From the NCBI RefSeq assembly GCF_012034935.1, contig NZ_JAATEN010000014.1:62001-126000 (forward strand): a stretch of DNA of 64,000 nucleotides, in the 5' to 3' direction. Shown here piece by piece: positions 9,930-17,480 of the stretch. Position 1 is the first letter of the stretch. Each line of letters begins with the position of its first letter. Made by a program: the position numbers and the translations under genes. The notes below the pieces were generated by a model that had not been told where the DNA came from, searched no databases, and worked only from the letters and a program-made list of their open reading frames with translations. Source of the stretch: Streptomyces zingiberis (lineage in GTDB: Bacteria > Actinomycetota > Actinomycetes > Streptomycetales > Streptomycetaceae).

Positions 9930-11024
9930 GTGCATGTCGTACTCGCCGGTGGGGGGACCGCCGGCCACATCGAGCCCGCGCTCGCCCTCGCGGATGCCCT
10001 GCGGAGGCAGGACCCGGCCGTGGGAATCACGGCCCTGGGCACGGAGCGCGGACTCGAGACCCGGCTCGTACCCGAGCGGGGTTACGAACTCGGGCTGATC
10101 CCGGCCGTACCACTGCCGCGCAAGCCCACACCGGAACTGATCACCGTTCCCGGCCGGCTGCGCGGCACCATCAAGGCCGCCGAGCAGATCCTGGAGCGCA
10201 CCAAGGCCGACTGCGTGGTCGGCTTCGGTGGCTACGTGGCGCTGCCCGGCTACCTCGCGGCCAAGCGGCTGGGGGTGCCGATCGTCGTCCACGAGGCCAA
10301 CGCGCGACCCGGCCTGGCCAACAAGATCGGCTCCCGGTACGCGGCCGCGGTGGCGGTGTCCACCCCGGACAGCAAGCTGCGCGACGCCCGTTACGTCGGC
10401 ATCCCGCTGCGCCGTTCCATCGCCACCCTCGACCGGGCGGCGGCCCGGCCGGAGGCCCGCGCCGCGTTCGGGCTGGACCAGAACCTGCCCACGCTGCTGG
10501 TGTCGGGCGGTTCGCAGGGAGCGCGCCGGCTCAACGAGGTCATCGAGTCGGTCGTGCCGCTGCTCCAGCGCTCCGGGGTGCAGGTGCTGCACGCGGTCGG
10601 GCCGAAGAACGAACTGCCGCGGGTCGACAACATGCCCGGGATGCCGCCGTACGTTCCGGTGTCCTATGTGGACCGCATGGATCTGGCCTACGCCGCGGCC
10701 GACATGATGCTCTGCCGCGCGGGGGCCATGACGGTCGCCGAACTCTCCGCCGTCGGGCTGCCGGCCGCCTATGTCCCGCTGCCCATCGGCAACGGCGAAC
10801 AGCGGCTCAACGCCCAGCCGGTGGTCAAGGCGGGCGGTGGACTGCTGGTGGACGACGCCGAACTGACGCCCGAGTGGGTCCAGCGGACCGTCCTGCCGGT
10901 ACTGACCGAACCGCACCGGCTGTTCGAGATGTCCCGGGCCGCCGCCGAGTTCGGCCGCCGTGACGCGGACGAACTGCTGGTCGGCATGGTGTACGAGGCG
11001 ATCGCCGCACGACGGAACGGCTGA
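9930..11024 (+). CDS. murG: UDP-GlcNAc:lipid I GlcNAc transferase MurG
   Basis: MurG is a peripheral GT-B glycosyltransferase that turns lipid I into lipid II on the inner membrane face. It has 364 residues from GTG 9930. The glycine-rich N-terminal loop is [39 protein letters not shown], the second glycine loop [11 protein letters not shown] and the sugar-nucleotide site [15 protein letters not shown] are all present. The start lies 6 nt after the ftsW stop, with GGAGAG just inside that gene. Confidence 0.97.
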   Translation: MHVVLAGGGTAGHIEPALALADALRRQDPAVGITALGTERGLETRLVPERGYELGLIPAVPLPRKPTPELITVPGRLRGTIKAAEQILERTKADCVVGFGGYVALPGYLAAKRLGVPIVVHEANARPGLANKIGSRYAAAVAVSTPDSKLRDARYVGIPLRRSIATLDRAAARPEARAAFGLDQNLPTLLVSGGSQGARRLNEVIESVVPLLQRSGVQVLHAVGPKNELPRVDNMPGMPPYVPVSYVDRMDLAYAAADMMLCRAGAMTVAELSAVGLPAAYVPLPIGNGEQRLNAQPVVKAGGGLLVDDAELTPEWVQRTVLPVLTEPHRLFEMSRAAAEFGRRDADELLVGMVYEAIAARRNG

Positions 11025-11032
11025 CGGGTCAC

Positions 11033-11065
11033 CGGCCCGGCGGGCCGGCGCGGCCCGCCGGGCCG
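11033..11065 (+). terminator. 15-bp GC hairpin between murG and ftsQ
   Basis: Perfect arms at 11033-11047 and 11051-11065 are separated by GCG. It starts 8 nt after the murG stop and ends 13 nt before the ftsQ start. It may be a partial terminator or an mRNA stability element that lowers ftsQ output relative to murG. Confidence 0.65.
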
Positions 11066-11078
11066 CCGGGACAGCGCC

Positions 11079-11912
11079 GTGGGGCGCGGGAGGCAGGGGA
11101 GCGTGGCCGGACAGACGACCGCCCGGCGCGGCGGGGACGGAGTGTCACCGTCCGGCCCGCCCCCGGGTGAGCCGGAGCGGCGCCGTCCGTGGTGGCGCGC
11201 CCGCCCCCGCCTCCGTCCCGACCGGCTGGTCTTCGGGGTGCTGGGGCTGGCGCTGCTGGCCGCCGGAGTCTTCTGGCTGCTCCACGGCTCACCGTGGGTG
11301 AGGGTCGAGCGGGTCACGGTGGGCGGCACGGAGGTGCTGACGGAGAAACAGGTCCGCCGCGCCGCCGCCGTCCAGCTCGGCACCCCGCTCGCCACCGTGG
11401 ACGCGTCCGCCGTGGCCGCCCGGGTCCGCGCGGAACTGCCGCGGGCCGGCGTGGTGGAGGTCGCCCGCTCCTGGCCGCATGAGATCACCATTGCGGTGAC
11501 CGAACGGAAAGCCGCCGTACTGATCGAAAAAGGCGGCACGTTCATCGAGGTCGACCGATCGGGCGTGCGCTTCGCCACGGTGGAGAAACGCCCGAAAGAC
11601 GTTCCGCTGCTCGATGTGGACGTGAGCGGCTCGCCGAGCCTGCACCGTTTCGGAACGGAACGGCTCCGCCGGGAGGCGGCCGGGCTCGCCGACGCCCTCC
11701 CGCCGGAGGTGCGCCGGAGCACCCGGGCGCTGGTCGTCCGCTCCTACGACTCCGTCACCCTGCGCCTGACCGGTGGCCGAACCGTGGTCTGGGGCTCTCC
11801 GGAGGACACCGGGCGGAAGGCGCGAACGCTGCGCGCGCTGCTGAAAGCCGCTCCCCGGGCCGGGCATTTCGATGTGAGCGCGCCGACCGCGCCCGCCGTC
11901 GCGCGGAGTTGA
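11079..11912 (+). CDS. ftsQ: Division protein FtsQ (DivIB, POTRA domain)
   Basis: FtsQ is a bitopic scaffold that links early and late divisome proteins. The 277-residue product has a basic Pro-rich cytoplasmic part, one membrane helix (about 49-65), a POTRA domain (WVRVERVTVGGTEVLTEKQV onward) and the FtsQ domain. The start is uncertain: GTG 11079 has GGGA 7 nt upstream, and in-frame GTGs at 11103 and 11142 are possible. It is followed by a 248-bp regulatory gap before ftsZ. Confidence 0.93.
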   Translation: MGRGRQGSVAGQTTARRGGDGVSPSGPPPGEPERRRPWWRARPRLRPDRLVFGVLGLALLAAGVFWLLHGSPWVRVERVTVGGTEVLTEKQVRRAAAVQLGTPLATVDASAVAARVRAELPRAGVVEVARSWPHEITIAVTERKAAVLIEKGGTFIEVDRSGVRFATVEKRPKDVPLLDVDVSGSPSLHRFGTERLRREAAGLADALPPEVRRSTRALVVRSYDSVTLRLTGGRTVVWGSPEDTGRKARTLRALLKAAPRAGHFDVSAPTAPAVARS

Positions 11913-12160
11913 CCCGCGCTCACCCCGGCCCGCACCCTGGTTCCCCGCCCCCGGGTGCGATCACATAGGGTGAAAAGAAAAGCGGCGGGTTCGGCGTGTT
12001 CGTTGAACGCGCGGCGCCTGCCGACTTAGTGTCTCGCTCGAAGACTTCAAGGGGCACGCACATCGGTAACCCTAAAGTTCACCGTTAGGGTTTGGGTCGG
12101 AACACCGGCACCGGGCACCGGCCCACAGGCATACGTAACTCGAGGCGAGAGGCCTTCGAC
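11913..12160 (+). promoter_or_regulatory. ftsZ promoter/leader region with palindrome
   Basis: The 248 bp are less GC-rich than the flanking genes. They hold AACCCTAA (12068-12075), 9 nt, then TTAGGGTT (12085-12092), a perfect 8-bp dyad. A GTGTC at 12029-12033 is GACAC, the core of WhiA sites, on the other strand. Streptomyces ftsZ is known to use several promoters, including one induced in sporulating hyphae. Which of these elements is a promoter, operator or hairpin cannot be told from sequence alone. Confidence 0.6.
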
Positions 12161-13378
12161 GTGGCAGCACCGCAGAACTACCTCGCAGTCATCAAGGTCG
12201 TCGGCATCGGCGGCGGTGGCGTCAACGCCATCAACCGGATGATCGAGGTCGGCCTCAAGGGCGTCGAGTTCATCGCGATCAACACGGACGCGCAGGCCCT
12301 CCTCATGAGTGACGCCGATGTCAAGCTCGACGTCGGCCGGGAGCTGACCCGGGGCCTCGGCGCCGGTGCCAACCCCGATGTCGGCCGCAAGGCCGCCGAG
12401 GACCACCGCGAGGAGATCGAGGAGGTCCTCAAGGGGGCCGACATGGTCTTCGTCACCGCGGGCGAGGGCGGCGGCACGGGCACCGGCGGCGCCCCCGTGG
12501 TCGCGGACATCGCGCGCTCACTGGGCGCCCTGACCATCGGCGTGGTCACCCGGCCGTTCACCTTCGAGGGCCGCCGCCGCGCCAACCAGGCCGAGGACGG
12601 CATCGCCGCCCTGCGCGACGAGGTCGACACCCTCATCGTGATCCCGAACGACCGGCTGCTCTCCATCTCGGACCGCCAGGTCAGCGTGTTGGACGCGTTC
12701 AAGTCGGCGGACCAGGTACTGCTCTCCGGCGTCCAGGGCATCACCGACCTCATCACCACCCCGGGCCTGATCAACCTCGACTTCGCCGACGTCAAGTCCG
12801 TGATGTCGGAGGCCGGCTCGGCGCTCATGGGCATCGGCTCCGCGCGCGGCGACGACCGCGCCGTGGCCGCCGCCGAGATGGCCATCTCCTCGCCGCTGCT
12901 GGAGGCGTCCATCGACGGCGCCCGTGGCGTGCTGCTCTCCATCTCAGGGGGCTCCGATCTCGGCCTGTTCGAGATCAACGAGGCCGCGCAGCTGGTCAGC
13001 GAGGCCGCTCACCCCGAGGCCAACATCATCTTCGGCGCGGTGATCGACGACGCCCTCGGCGACGAGGTCCGGGTCACGGTCATCGCCGCGGGCTTCGACG
13101 GCGGCCAGCCGCCGGCCAAGAGCCACAGCCGGGACAAGGTCCTCGGTTCCTACGGTGGCCGCGAGGAGGCCGCCGCCTCCGCGCCCGCGGCCGGCCGTCC
13201 GGCCTACGGCGGCCTCGGCGCCGTCGCCCCGGCCCGCGAGGAGGAGCCCGAGAGCACCGAGGCGGCCCCGGTTGCGGACGTCCCGGCGCCGCCGGCCGCG
13301 CCCCCGCAGGTTCCCCCGGCCCGTCCGTACTCGGACAGCCAGGCGGAGGAACTCGACGTCCCGGACTTCCTGAAGTAG
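12161..13378 (+). CDS. ftsZ: Tubulin-like division GTPase FtsZ
   Basis: FtsZ polymerises into the Z ring and sporulation ladders. The 405-residue protein starts [20 protein letters not shown] from GTG 12161, after a GAGGCGAGAGG ribosome site. The tubulin signature GGGTGTG occupies 103-109, with the GTPase C-domain following. An Ala/Pro/Glu-rich linker leads to a C-terminal peptide ending LDVPDFLK, the site bound by SepF and other tethers. The frame continues upstream to 12092, but only from 12161 does the product match FtsZ. Confidence 0.98.
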   Translation: MAAPQNYLAVIKVVGIGGGGVNAINRMIEVGLKGVEFIAINTDAQALLMSDADVKLDVGRELTRGLGAGANPDVGRKAAEDHREEIEEVLKGADMVFVTAGEGGGTGTGGAPVVADIARSLGALTIGVVTRPFTFEGRRRANQAEDGIAALRDEVDTLIVIPNDRLLSISDRQVSVLDAFKSADQVLLSGVQGITDLITTPGLINLDFADVKSVMSEAGSALMGIGSARGDDRAVAAAEMAISSPLLEASIDGARGVLLSISGGSDLGLFEINEAAQLVSEAAHPEANIIFGAVIDDALGDEVRVTVIAAGFDGGQPPAKSHSRDKVLGSYGGREEAAASAPAAGRPAYGGLGAVAPAREEEPESTEAAPVADVPAPPAAPPQVPPARPYSDSQAEELDVPDFLK

Positions 13379-13388
13379 CCCTGACCAC

Positions 13389-14129
13389 GTGATAGGGGAA
13401 CAGTACGAGACGGGCGGCGCCCGCTTCGCCTTCACCGACCGGTGGGGCGGGGTGAGCGCCGCTCCGTACGCGCAGCTCAACCTCGGCGGCGCGGTCGGCG
13501 ACGACCCGTCGGCCGTGCGGGAGAACCGGGCACTCGCCGCCGGTGCGCTGGGCCTCCGGCCCGGTGACGTGGTCTGGATGAACCAGGTGCACGGCCGGGA
13601 CGTGGCCGTGGTGGCCGGGCCCGGCGAACTCACCCCCGGGGAGCCCGGGCAGGGCGTGGACGCCCTGGTCACTTCGCGCCGCGGGCCGGCCCTGGCGGTG
13701 CTCACCGCCGACTGCGTCCCGGTGCTGCTCGCCGACCCGGCCGCCGGGGTGGCCGGTGCCGCCCACGCCGGGCGGCCGGGCCTGGTGGCCGGAGTGGTGC
13801 CGGCGGTGGTCGAGGCCATGGTGGCGCTCGGTGCCGAGCCCGCCCGGATCCTGGCCCGCACCGGACCCGCGGTCTGCGGCCGCTGTTACGAGGTCCCCCC
13901 GGACATGCGGGACGAGGTCGCCGCGGCGGTCCCCGCCGCGCGCTCCGTCACCTCCTGGGGCACCCCCGCCGTCGACGTGGCGGCCGGGGTGCGGGCCCAG
14001 CTGGCCGGACTGGGGGTGGCCGGCGTGGAATCCTCCCCGGTCTGCACCCTCGAATCGGACGACCATTTCTCCTACCGGGGCGAGCGCACCACCGGGCGCC
14101 TCGCGAGCTACGTCTGGCTGGACGGGTGA
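13389..14129 (+). CDS. pgeF: Peptidoglycan editing factor PgeF (YfiH/YlmD, laccase-like fold)
   Basis: This family includes E. coli YfiH, reported to remove wrongly incorporated L-Ser from UDP-MurNAc peptides. The 246-residue protein carries NQVHGRD, LTADCVPVLLAD and GAAHAGRPG, which supply the conserved His, Cys and His of the metal/active site. The last motif is usually HAGWRG, so the Trp is missing here. GTG 13389 lies 10 nt after ftsZ, and the stop overlaps the next start as GTGA. This ftsZ-ylmD-ylmE-sepF order is common in Gram-positives. Confidence 0.9.
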   Translation: MIGEQYETGGARFAFTDRWGGVSAAPYAQLNLGGAVGDDPSAVRENRALAAGALGLRPGDVVWMNQVHGRDVAVVAGPGELTPGEPGQGVDALVTSRRGPALAVLTADCVPVLLADPAAGVAGAAHAGRPGLVAGVVPAVVEAMVALGAEPARILARTGPAVCGRCYEVPPDMRDEVAAAVPAARSVTSWGTPAVDVAAGVRAQLAGLGVAGVESSPVCTLESDDHFSYRGERTTGRLASYVWLDG

Positions 14130-14941
14130 CCATGGACGGCCGCAGGGCGGAACTCGCCGCCAACCTGGAGCGGGTGGAGGAGCGCATCGCCGCGGCCTGT
14201 GCCGCGGCGGGGCGTGAGCGGGGCGAGGTGACCCTGATCGTGGTCACCAAGACCTACCCCGCCGAGGACGTCCGCCTCCTCGCGGGCCTGGGTGTCCGGC
14301 ATGTCGCCGAGAACCGGGACCAGGATGCCGCGCCCAAGGCTGCGGCCTGCGCGGATCTGCCGCTGACCTGGCACTTCGTGGGGCAGTTGCAGACCAACAA
14401 GGTCCGCTCCGTGGCCGGTTACGCCGGCGTCGTGCACTCCGTGGACCGGCCGCGGCTGGTCGGTGCGCTCTCCACGGCGGCGGTCCGCGCCGGCCGTGAA
14501 CTGGGCTGCCTGATCCAGGTCGGTCTCGACGCCGAGACCGCAGAGACCGCAGCGGGCACTGCGAATTCCAGGGGCGCCGGGGAGCCCGGGCAGGCCGAGG
14601 GGGCCGGGCGGGCCGGGGGCGGCGCCCGGCCGGACACCGGCGGCCGGGGCGGCTCCGCCCCCGGCGCGGTGGCGGAGCTGGCGGACGCCGTCGCCGCCGC
14701 CGAAGGGCTGCGGCTGGACGGGGTGATGACGGTGGCGCCGCTCGCCGGCCCCTACGCGGGTGACCCGGGTGCCGCGTTCGCGCGCCTGGCGGAGATCTCC
14801 TCCGGTCTGCGCGCACGCCACCCGGGCGCCACCGCGGTCTCCGCGGGGATGAGCGGGGACCTGGAGGAGGCGATCAGGGCCGGGGCGACACATGTGCGCG
14901 TCGGTACTGCGGTACTCGGAGTCAGGCCCGGCCTCCGGTAA
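14126..14941 (+). CDS. ylmE: PLP homeostasis protein, YggS/YlmE family
   Basis: Members bind pyridoxal phosphate on a barrel resembling alanine racemase and help balance PLP and amino acid pools. The PLP lysine is K42 in VVTKTYP, and HFVGQLQTNKVR and SAGMSGDLEEAI are also conserved. The usual GENRVQE stretch reads AENRDQDAAPKA. A Gly/Ala-rich insert of about 50 residues follows LIQVGLDAE, making the protein 271 residues against a usual 230-240. GTG 14126 overlaps the pgeF stop; ATG 14132 is an equally possible start. Confidence 0.9.
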   Translation: MTMDGRRAELAANLERVEERIAAACAAAGRERGEVTLIVVTKTYPAEDVRLLAGLGVRHVAENRDQDAAPKAAACADLPLTWHFVGQLQTNKVRSVAGYAGVVHSVDRPRLVGALSTAAVRAGRELGCLIQVGLDAETAETAAGTANSRGAGEPGQAEGAGRAGGGARPDTGGRGGSAPGAVAELADAVAAAEGLRLDGVMTVAPLAGPYAGDPGAAFARLAEISSGLRARHPGATAVSAGMSGDLEEAIRAGATHVRVGTAVLGVRPGLR

Positions 14942-15063
14942 CGTCGCCAAGAAGTCGGACCACAGCAGAAAATATGGTCGGTTCCGCCTCTGGGCGGCGG
15001 GCCGAGTGGATCCTGGGCGGCCGGTGACGGAGCCGATCCACCACAGAGCGGAGGACCCCGAAC

Positions 15064-15696
15064 ATGGCCGGCGCGATGCGCAAGATGGCGGTCTACCTCG
15101 GCCTCGTGGAGGACGATGGGTACGACGGCCGGGGCTTCGACCCCGACGACGAGTTCGAGCCCGAGCCGGAGCCCGACCGGGCACACCGGCAGCACCGTCC
15201 GTCCCATCAGCCGCACCAGGCTGACCGTACGGACCGGGCCGAACAGGACGAACCCGCACGGATCTCCCAACCCCCCGCGCAGCGCGAGCCGGTGGCCGTT
15301 CCGGCCGAAAGCGGGCGTCCCGCGCGTATCGCTCCCGTGGCATCCATCACACCCGAACCACAGAGCCTGGAGAAGAGCGCACCCGTGATCATGCCCAAGG
15401 TCGTGTCCGAACGAGAGCCCTACCGCATCACGACGCTGCACCCCAGGACCTACAACGAGGCCCGTACCATCGGGGAACACTTCCGCGAGGGCACCCCGGT
15501 GATCATGAATCTGACGGAGATGGACGACACGGACGCCAAGCGGCTGGTCGACTTCGCGGCGGGTCTGGTCTTCGGTCTGCATGGCAGCATTGAGCGAGTG
15601 ACGCAGAAGGTCTTCCTGCTGTCGCCTGCTAACGTCGATGTCACGGCGGAGGACAAAGCCCGGATTGCCGAGGGCGGGTTCTTCAACCAGAGCTGA
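15064..15696 (+). CDS. sepF: FtsZ membrane tether SepF
   Basis: SepF anchors FtsZ filaments to the membrane and bundles them. The 210-residue protein starts with an amphipathic helix, [19 protein letters not shown] long acidic, Gln/Pro-rich linker follows, then the SepF (DUF552) domain from about residue 115 with [17 protein letters not shown] and [16 protein letters not shown] 15064 has GGAGGACC before it. The 122-bp gap from ylmE includes an AT-rich patch (gaaaatatgg) that may hold its own promoter. Confidence 0.95.
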   Translation: MAGAMRKMAVYLGLVEDDGYDGRGFDPDDEFEPEPEPDRAHRQHRPSHQPHQADRTDRAEQDEPARISQPPAQREPVAVPAESGRPARIAPVASITPEPQSLEKSAPVIMPKVVSEREPYRITTLHPRTYNEARTIGEHFREGTPVIMNLTEMDDTDAKRLVDFAAGLVFGLHGSIERVTQKVFLLSPANVDVTAEDKARIAEGGFFNQS

Positions 15697-15764
15697 GGCG
15701 TAGCAGCCGGCCGTACGGCCCGAGACGAGTAGTGCAGTAGTGCAAGGGGAGAGGGAACCGCGGG

Positions 15765-16049
15765 ATGGACATCGCACTGCAGGTGATCTACATCGTGCTG
15801 ATGTGCTTCCTGATTGTGCTGATCTTCCGGTTGGTCATGGACTACGTGTTCCAATTCGCCCGGTCCTGGCAACCCGGCAGGGCGATGGTGGTCCTCCTCG
15901 AAGCCACTTACACTGTCACCGATCCGCCACTCAAGCTTCTGCGGCGGTTCATTCCGCCGCTGCGTCTCGGGGGCGTGGCGCTCGACCTGTCCTTCTTCGT
16001 ACTGATGATCATCGTCTACATCCTGATCTCCGTCGTGAGGCAGCTGTGA
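15765..16049 (+). CDS. ylmG: YggT/YlmG family membrane protein
   Basis: A 94-residue protein with two hydrophobic segments (about 5-28 and 72-91) flanking a loop with the family motif TVTDPPLKLLRRFIPP. YggT/YlmG proteins lie between sepF and divIVA in many Gram-positives and plastids and affect division or nucleoid arrangement by unclear means. ATG 15765 follows GGGGAGAGGG. Confidence 0.93.
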   Translation: MDIALQVIYIVLMCFLIVLIFRLVMDYVFQFARSWQPGRAMVVLLEATYTVTDPPLKLLRRFIPPLRLGGVALDLSFFVLMIIVYILISVVRQL

Positions 16050-16096
16050 ACGATACGGTCTTGCCGATATGCCGACGACTACGTTGAGGTGAAGAG

Positions 16097-17308
16097 ATGC
16101 CGTTGTCCCCTGAGGACGTTCGGAACAAGCAGTTCACGACCGTCCGCCTCCGTGAGGGCTATGACGAGGACGAGGTCGATGCCTTCCTCGACGAGGTCGA
16201 AGCCGAACTGACCCGGCTGCTGCGCGAGAACGAGGACCTGCGGGCGAAGCTGGCGGCCGCCACCCGCGCCGCCGCCCAGAACCAGCAGCAGGGCATGCGC
16301 AAGCCGCCGGAGCAGCAGGACCGGCAGGGCGGACCGGTGCCCGCCGCCATATCGGGCCCGCAGCCGGTGCCTCCCCAGCAGCAGATGGGCCCGCCCCAGC
16401 TGCCCGGTGGAGCACCCCAGCTGCCTGCCGGCCCCGGTGGACACGGCGGACCGCAGGGCGGTCACGGCGGACCGCAGGGCGGTCACGGCGGTCCCCAGGG
16501 CGGTCACGGCGGTCCCCAGGGCGGCCCCGGCGGCCACATGGGTGGTCCCGGTGGTCCGGGTGGCCCCGGTCAGCACATGCAGCCGCACCAGGGTGGCCCC
16601 GGTGGCCACATGGGTGGCCCGATGGGTGGTCCGGGTGGTCCGGGTGGCCCCGGTCAGCACATGCAGCCGCACCAGGGTGGCCCCGGTGGCCACATGGGCG
16701 GCCCGATGGGCGGCCACGGCGACGGCGGCGCCTCGCGCGTGCTGTCCCTGGCGCAGCAGACCGCGGACCAGGCGATCGCGGAGGCCCGTTCCGAGGCCAA
16801 CAAGATCGTCGGCGAGGCCCGCAGCCGTGCCGAGGGCCTGGAGCGGGACGCCCGCGCCAAGGCCGACGCGCTGGAGCGGGACGCCCAGGAGAAGCACCGC
16901 GTCGCGATGGGCTCCCTGGAGTCCGCCCGCGCCACGCTGGAGCGCAAGGTCGAGGACCTGCGCGGCTTCGAGCGGGAGTACCGCACCCGGCTGAAGTCCT
17001 ACCTGGAGAGCCAGCTCCGCCAGCTGGAGAGCCAGACGGACGACTCGCTGGCGCCGTCCCGCACAGCTCCGTCCGCCCCGTCGCTGCCGCCGTCGCCGTC
17101 GATGGCGGGCGCCGGCTCGATGGGCGGCCCGGGCATGGGCGGCCAGTCGATGGGCGGCCCCTCCGGTGGCCCGTCCTACGGCGGGCAGCAGCAGATGTCC
17201 CCGGCGATGACGCAGCCGATGGCGCCGGTGCGCCCGCAGGGCCCGTCGCCGATGCAGCAGGCGCCCTCGCCGATGCGCGGGTTCCTCATCGACGAGGACG
17301 ACAACTGA
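16097..17308 (+). CDS. divIVA: Polar growth determinant DivIVA (Wag31)
   Basis: DivIVA marks negative membrane curvature at hyphal tips and recruits the polar growth machinery. The 403-residue protein has the conserved membrane-binding N-domain (PLSPEDVRNKQFTTVRLREG, DEVDAFLDEVEAEL). A Gly/His/Pro/Gln/Met-rich linker of about 150 residues follows, then a second coiled coil (about 215-315) and a Gly/Met/Pro-rich tail. The linker is built from in-frame DNA repeats. ATG 16097 follows a GAGGTGAAGAG site. It closes the dcw cluster and is followed by a bidirectional terminator. Confidence 0.96.
   Translation: MPLSPEDVRNKQFTTVRLREGYDEDEVDAFLDEVEAELTRLLRENEDLRAKLAAATRAAAQNQQQGMRKPPEQQDRQGGPVPAAISGPQPVPPQQQMGPPQLPGGAPQLPAGPGGHGGPQGGHGGPQGGHGGPQGGHGGPQGGPGGHMGGPGGPGGPGQHMQPHQGGPGGHMGGPMGGPGGPGGPGQHMQPHQGGPGGHMGGPMGGHGDGGASRVLSLAQQTADQAIAEARSEANKIVGEARSRAEGLERDARAKADALERDAQEKHRVAMGSLESARATLERKVEDLRGFEREYRTRLKSYLESQLRQLESQTDDSLAPSRTAPSAPSLPPSPSMAGAGSMGGPGMGGQSMGGPSGGPSYGGQQQMSPAMTQPMAPVRPQGPSPMQQAPSPMRGFLIDEDDN
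16436..16519 (+). repeat. 21-bp tandem repeat, 4 copies, in divIVA linker
   Basis: Four units at 16436-16456, 16457-16477, 16478-16498 and 16499-16519 encode GGHGGPQ four times. They are near identical at DNA level, so the linker probably changes length by slippage or recombination without frame loss. Confidence 0.95.
16568..16714 (+). repeat. 84-bp direct repeat in divIVA linker
   Basis: A 28-codon unit beginning GQHMQPHQGGPGGHMGGPMG starts at 16568 and again at 16652. The second copy is complete for about 21 codons and then diverges. It lies directly after the 21-bp array and makes most of the rest of the low-complexity linker. Confidence 0.9.
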
Positions 17309-17346
17309 TCGCGGCGCCCTAAGACGGCGCGCACATCGGCATATCG

Positions 17347-17385
17347 CAGGGCCGGGCCCGGAGGACTCCTCCGGGCCCGGCCCTG
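17347..17385. terminator. Bidirectional terminator between divIVA and ileS
   Basis: A perfect 19-bp inverted repeat (CAGGGCCGGGCCCGGAGGA and its complement) is centred on one C and followed by TTTCC. It lies between the convergent divIVA and ileS genes and can serve both. Confidence 0.9.
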
Positions 17386-17480
17386 TTTCCGCTTCCCCCG
17401 CCGCGGGGTTCCCACCTGCGCCGCGACGGCGCCCTGGACCGCCGGGGGCCACCCCGTCGGACGGCCCCCGGCGGCGGTGA

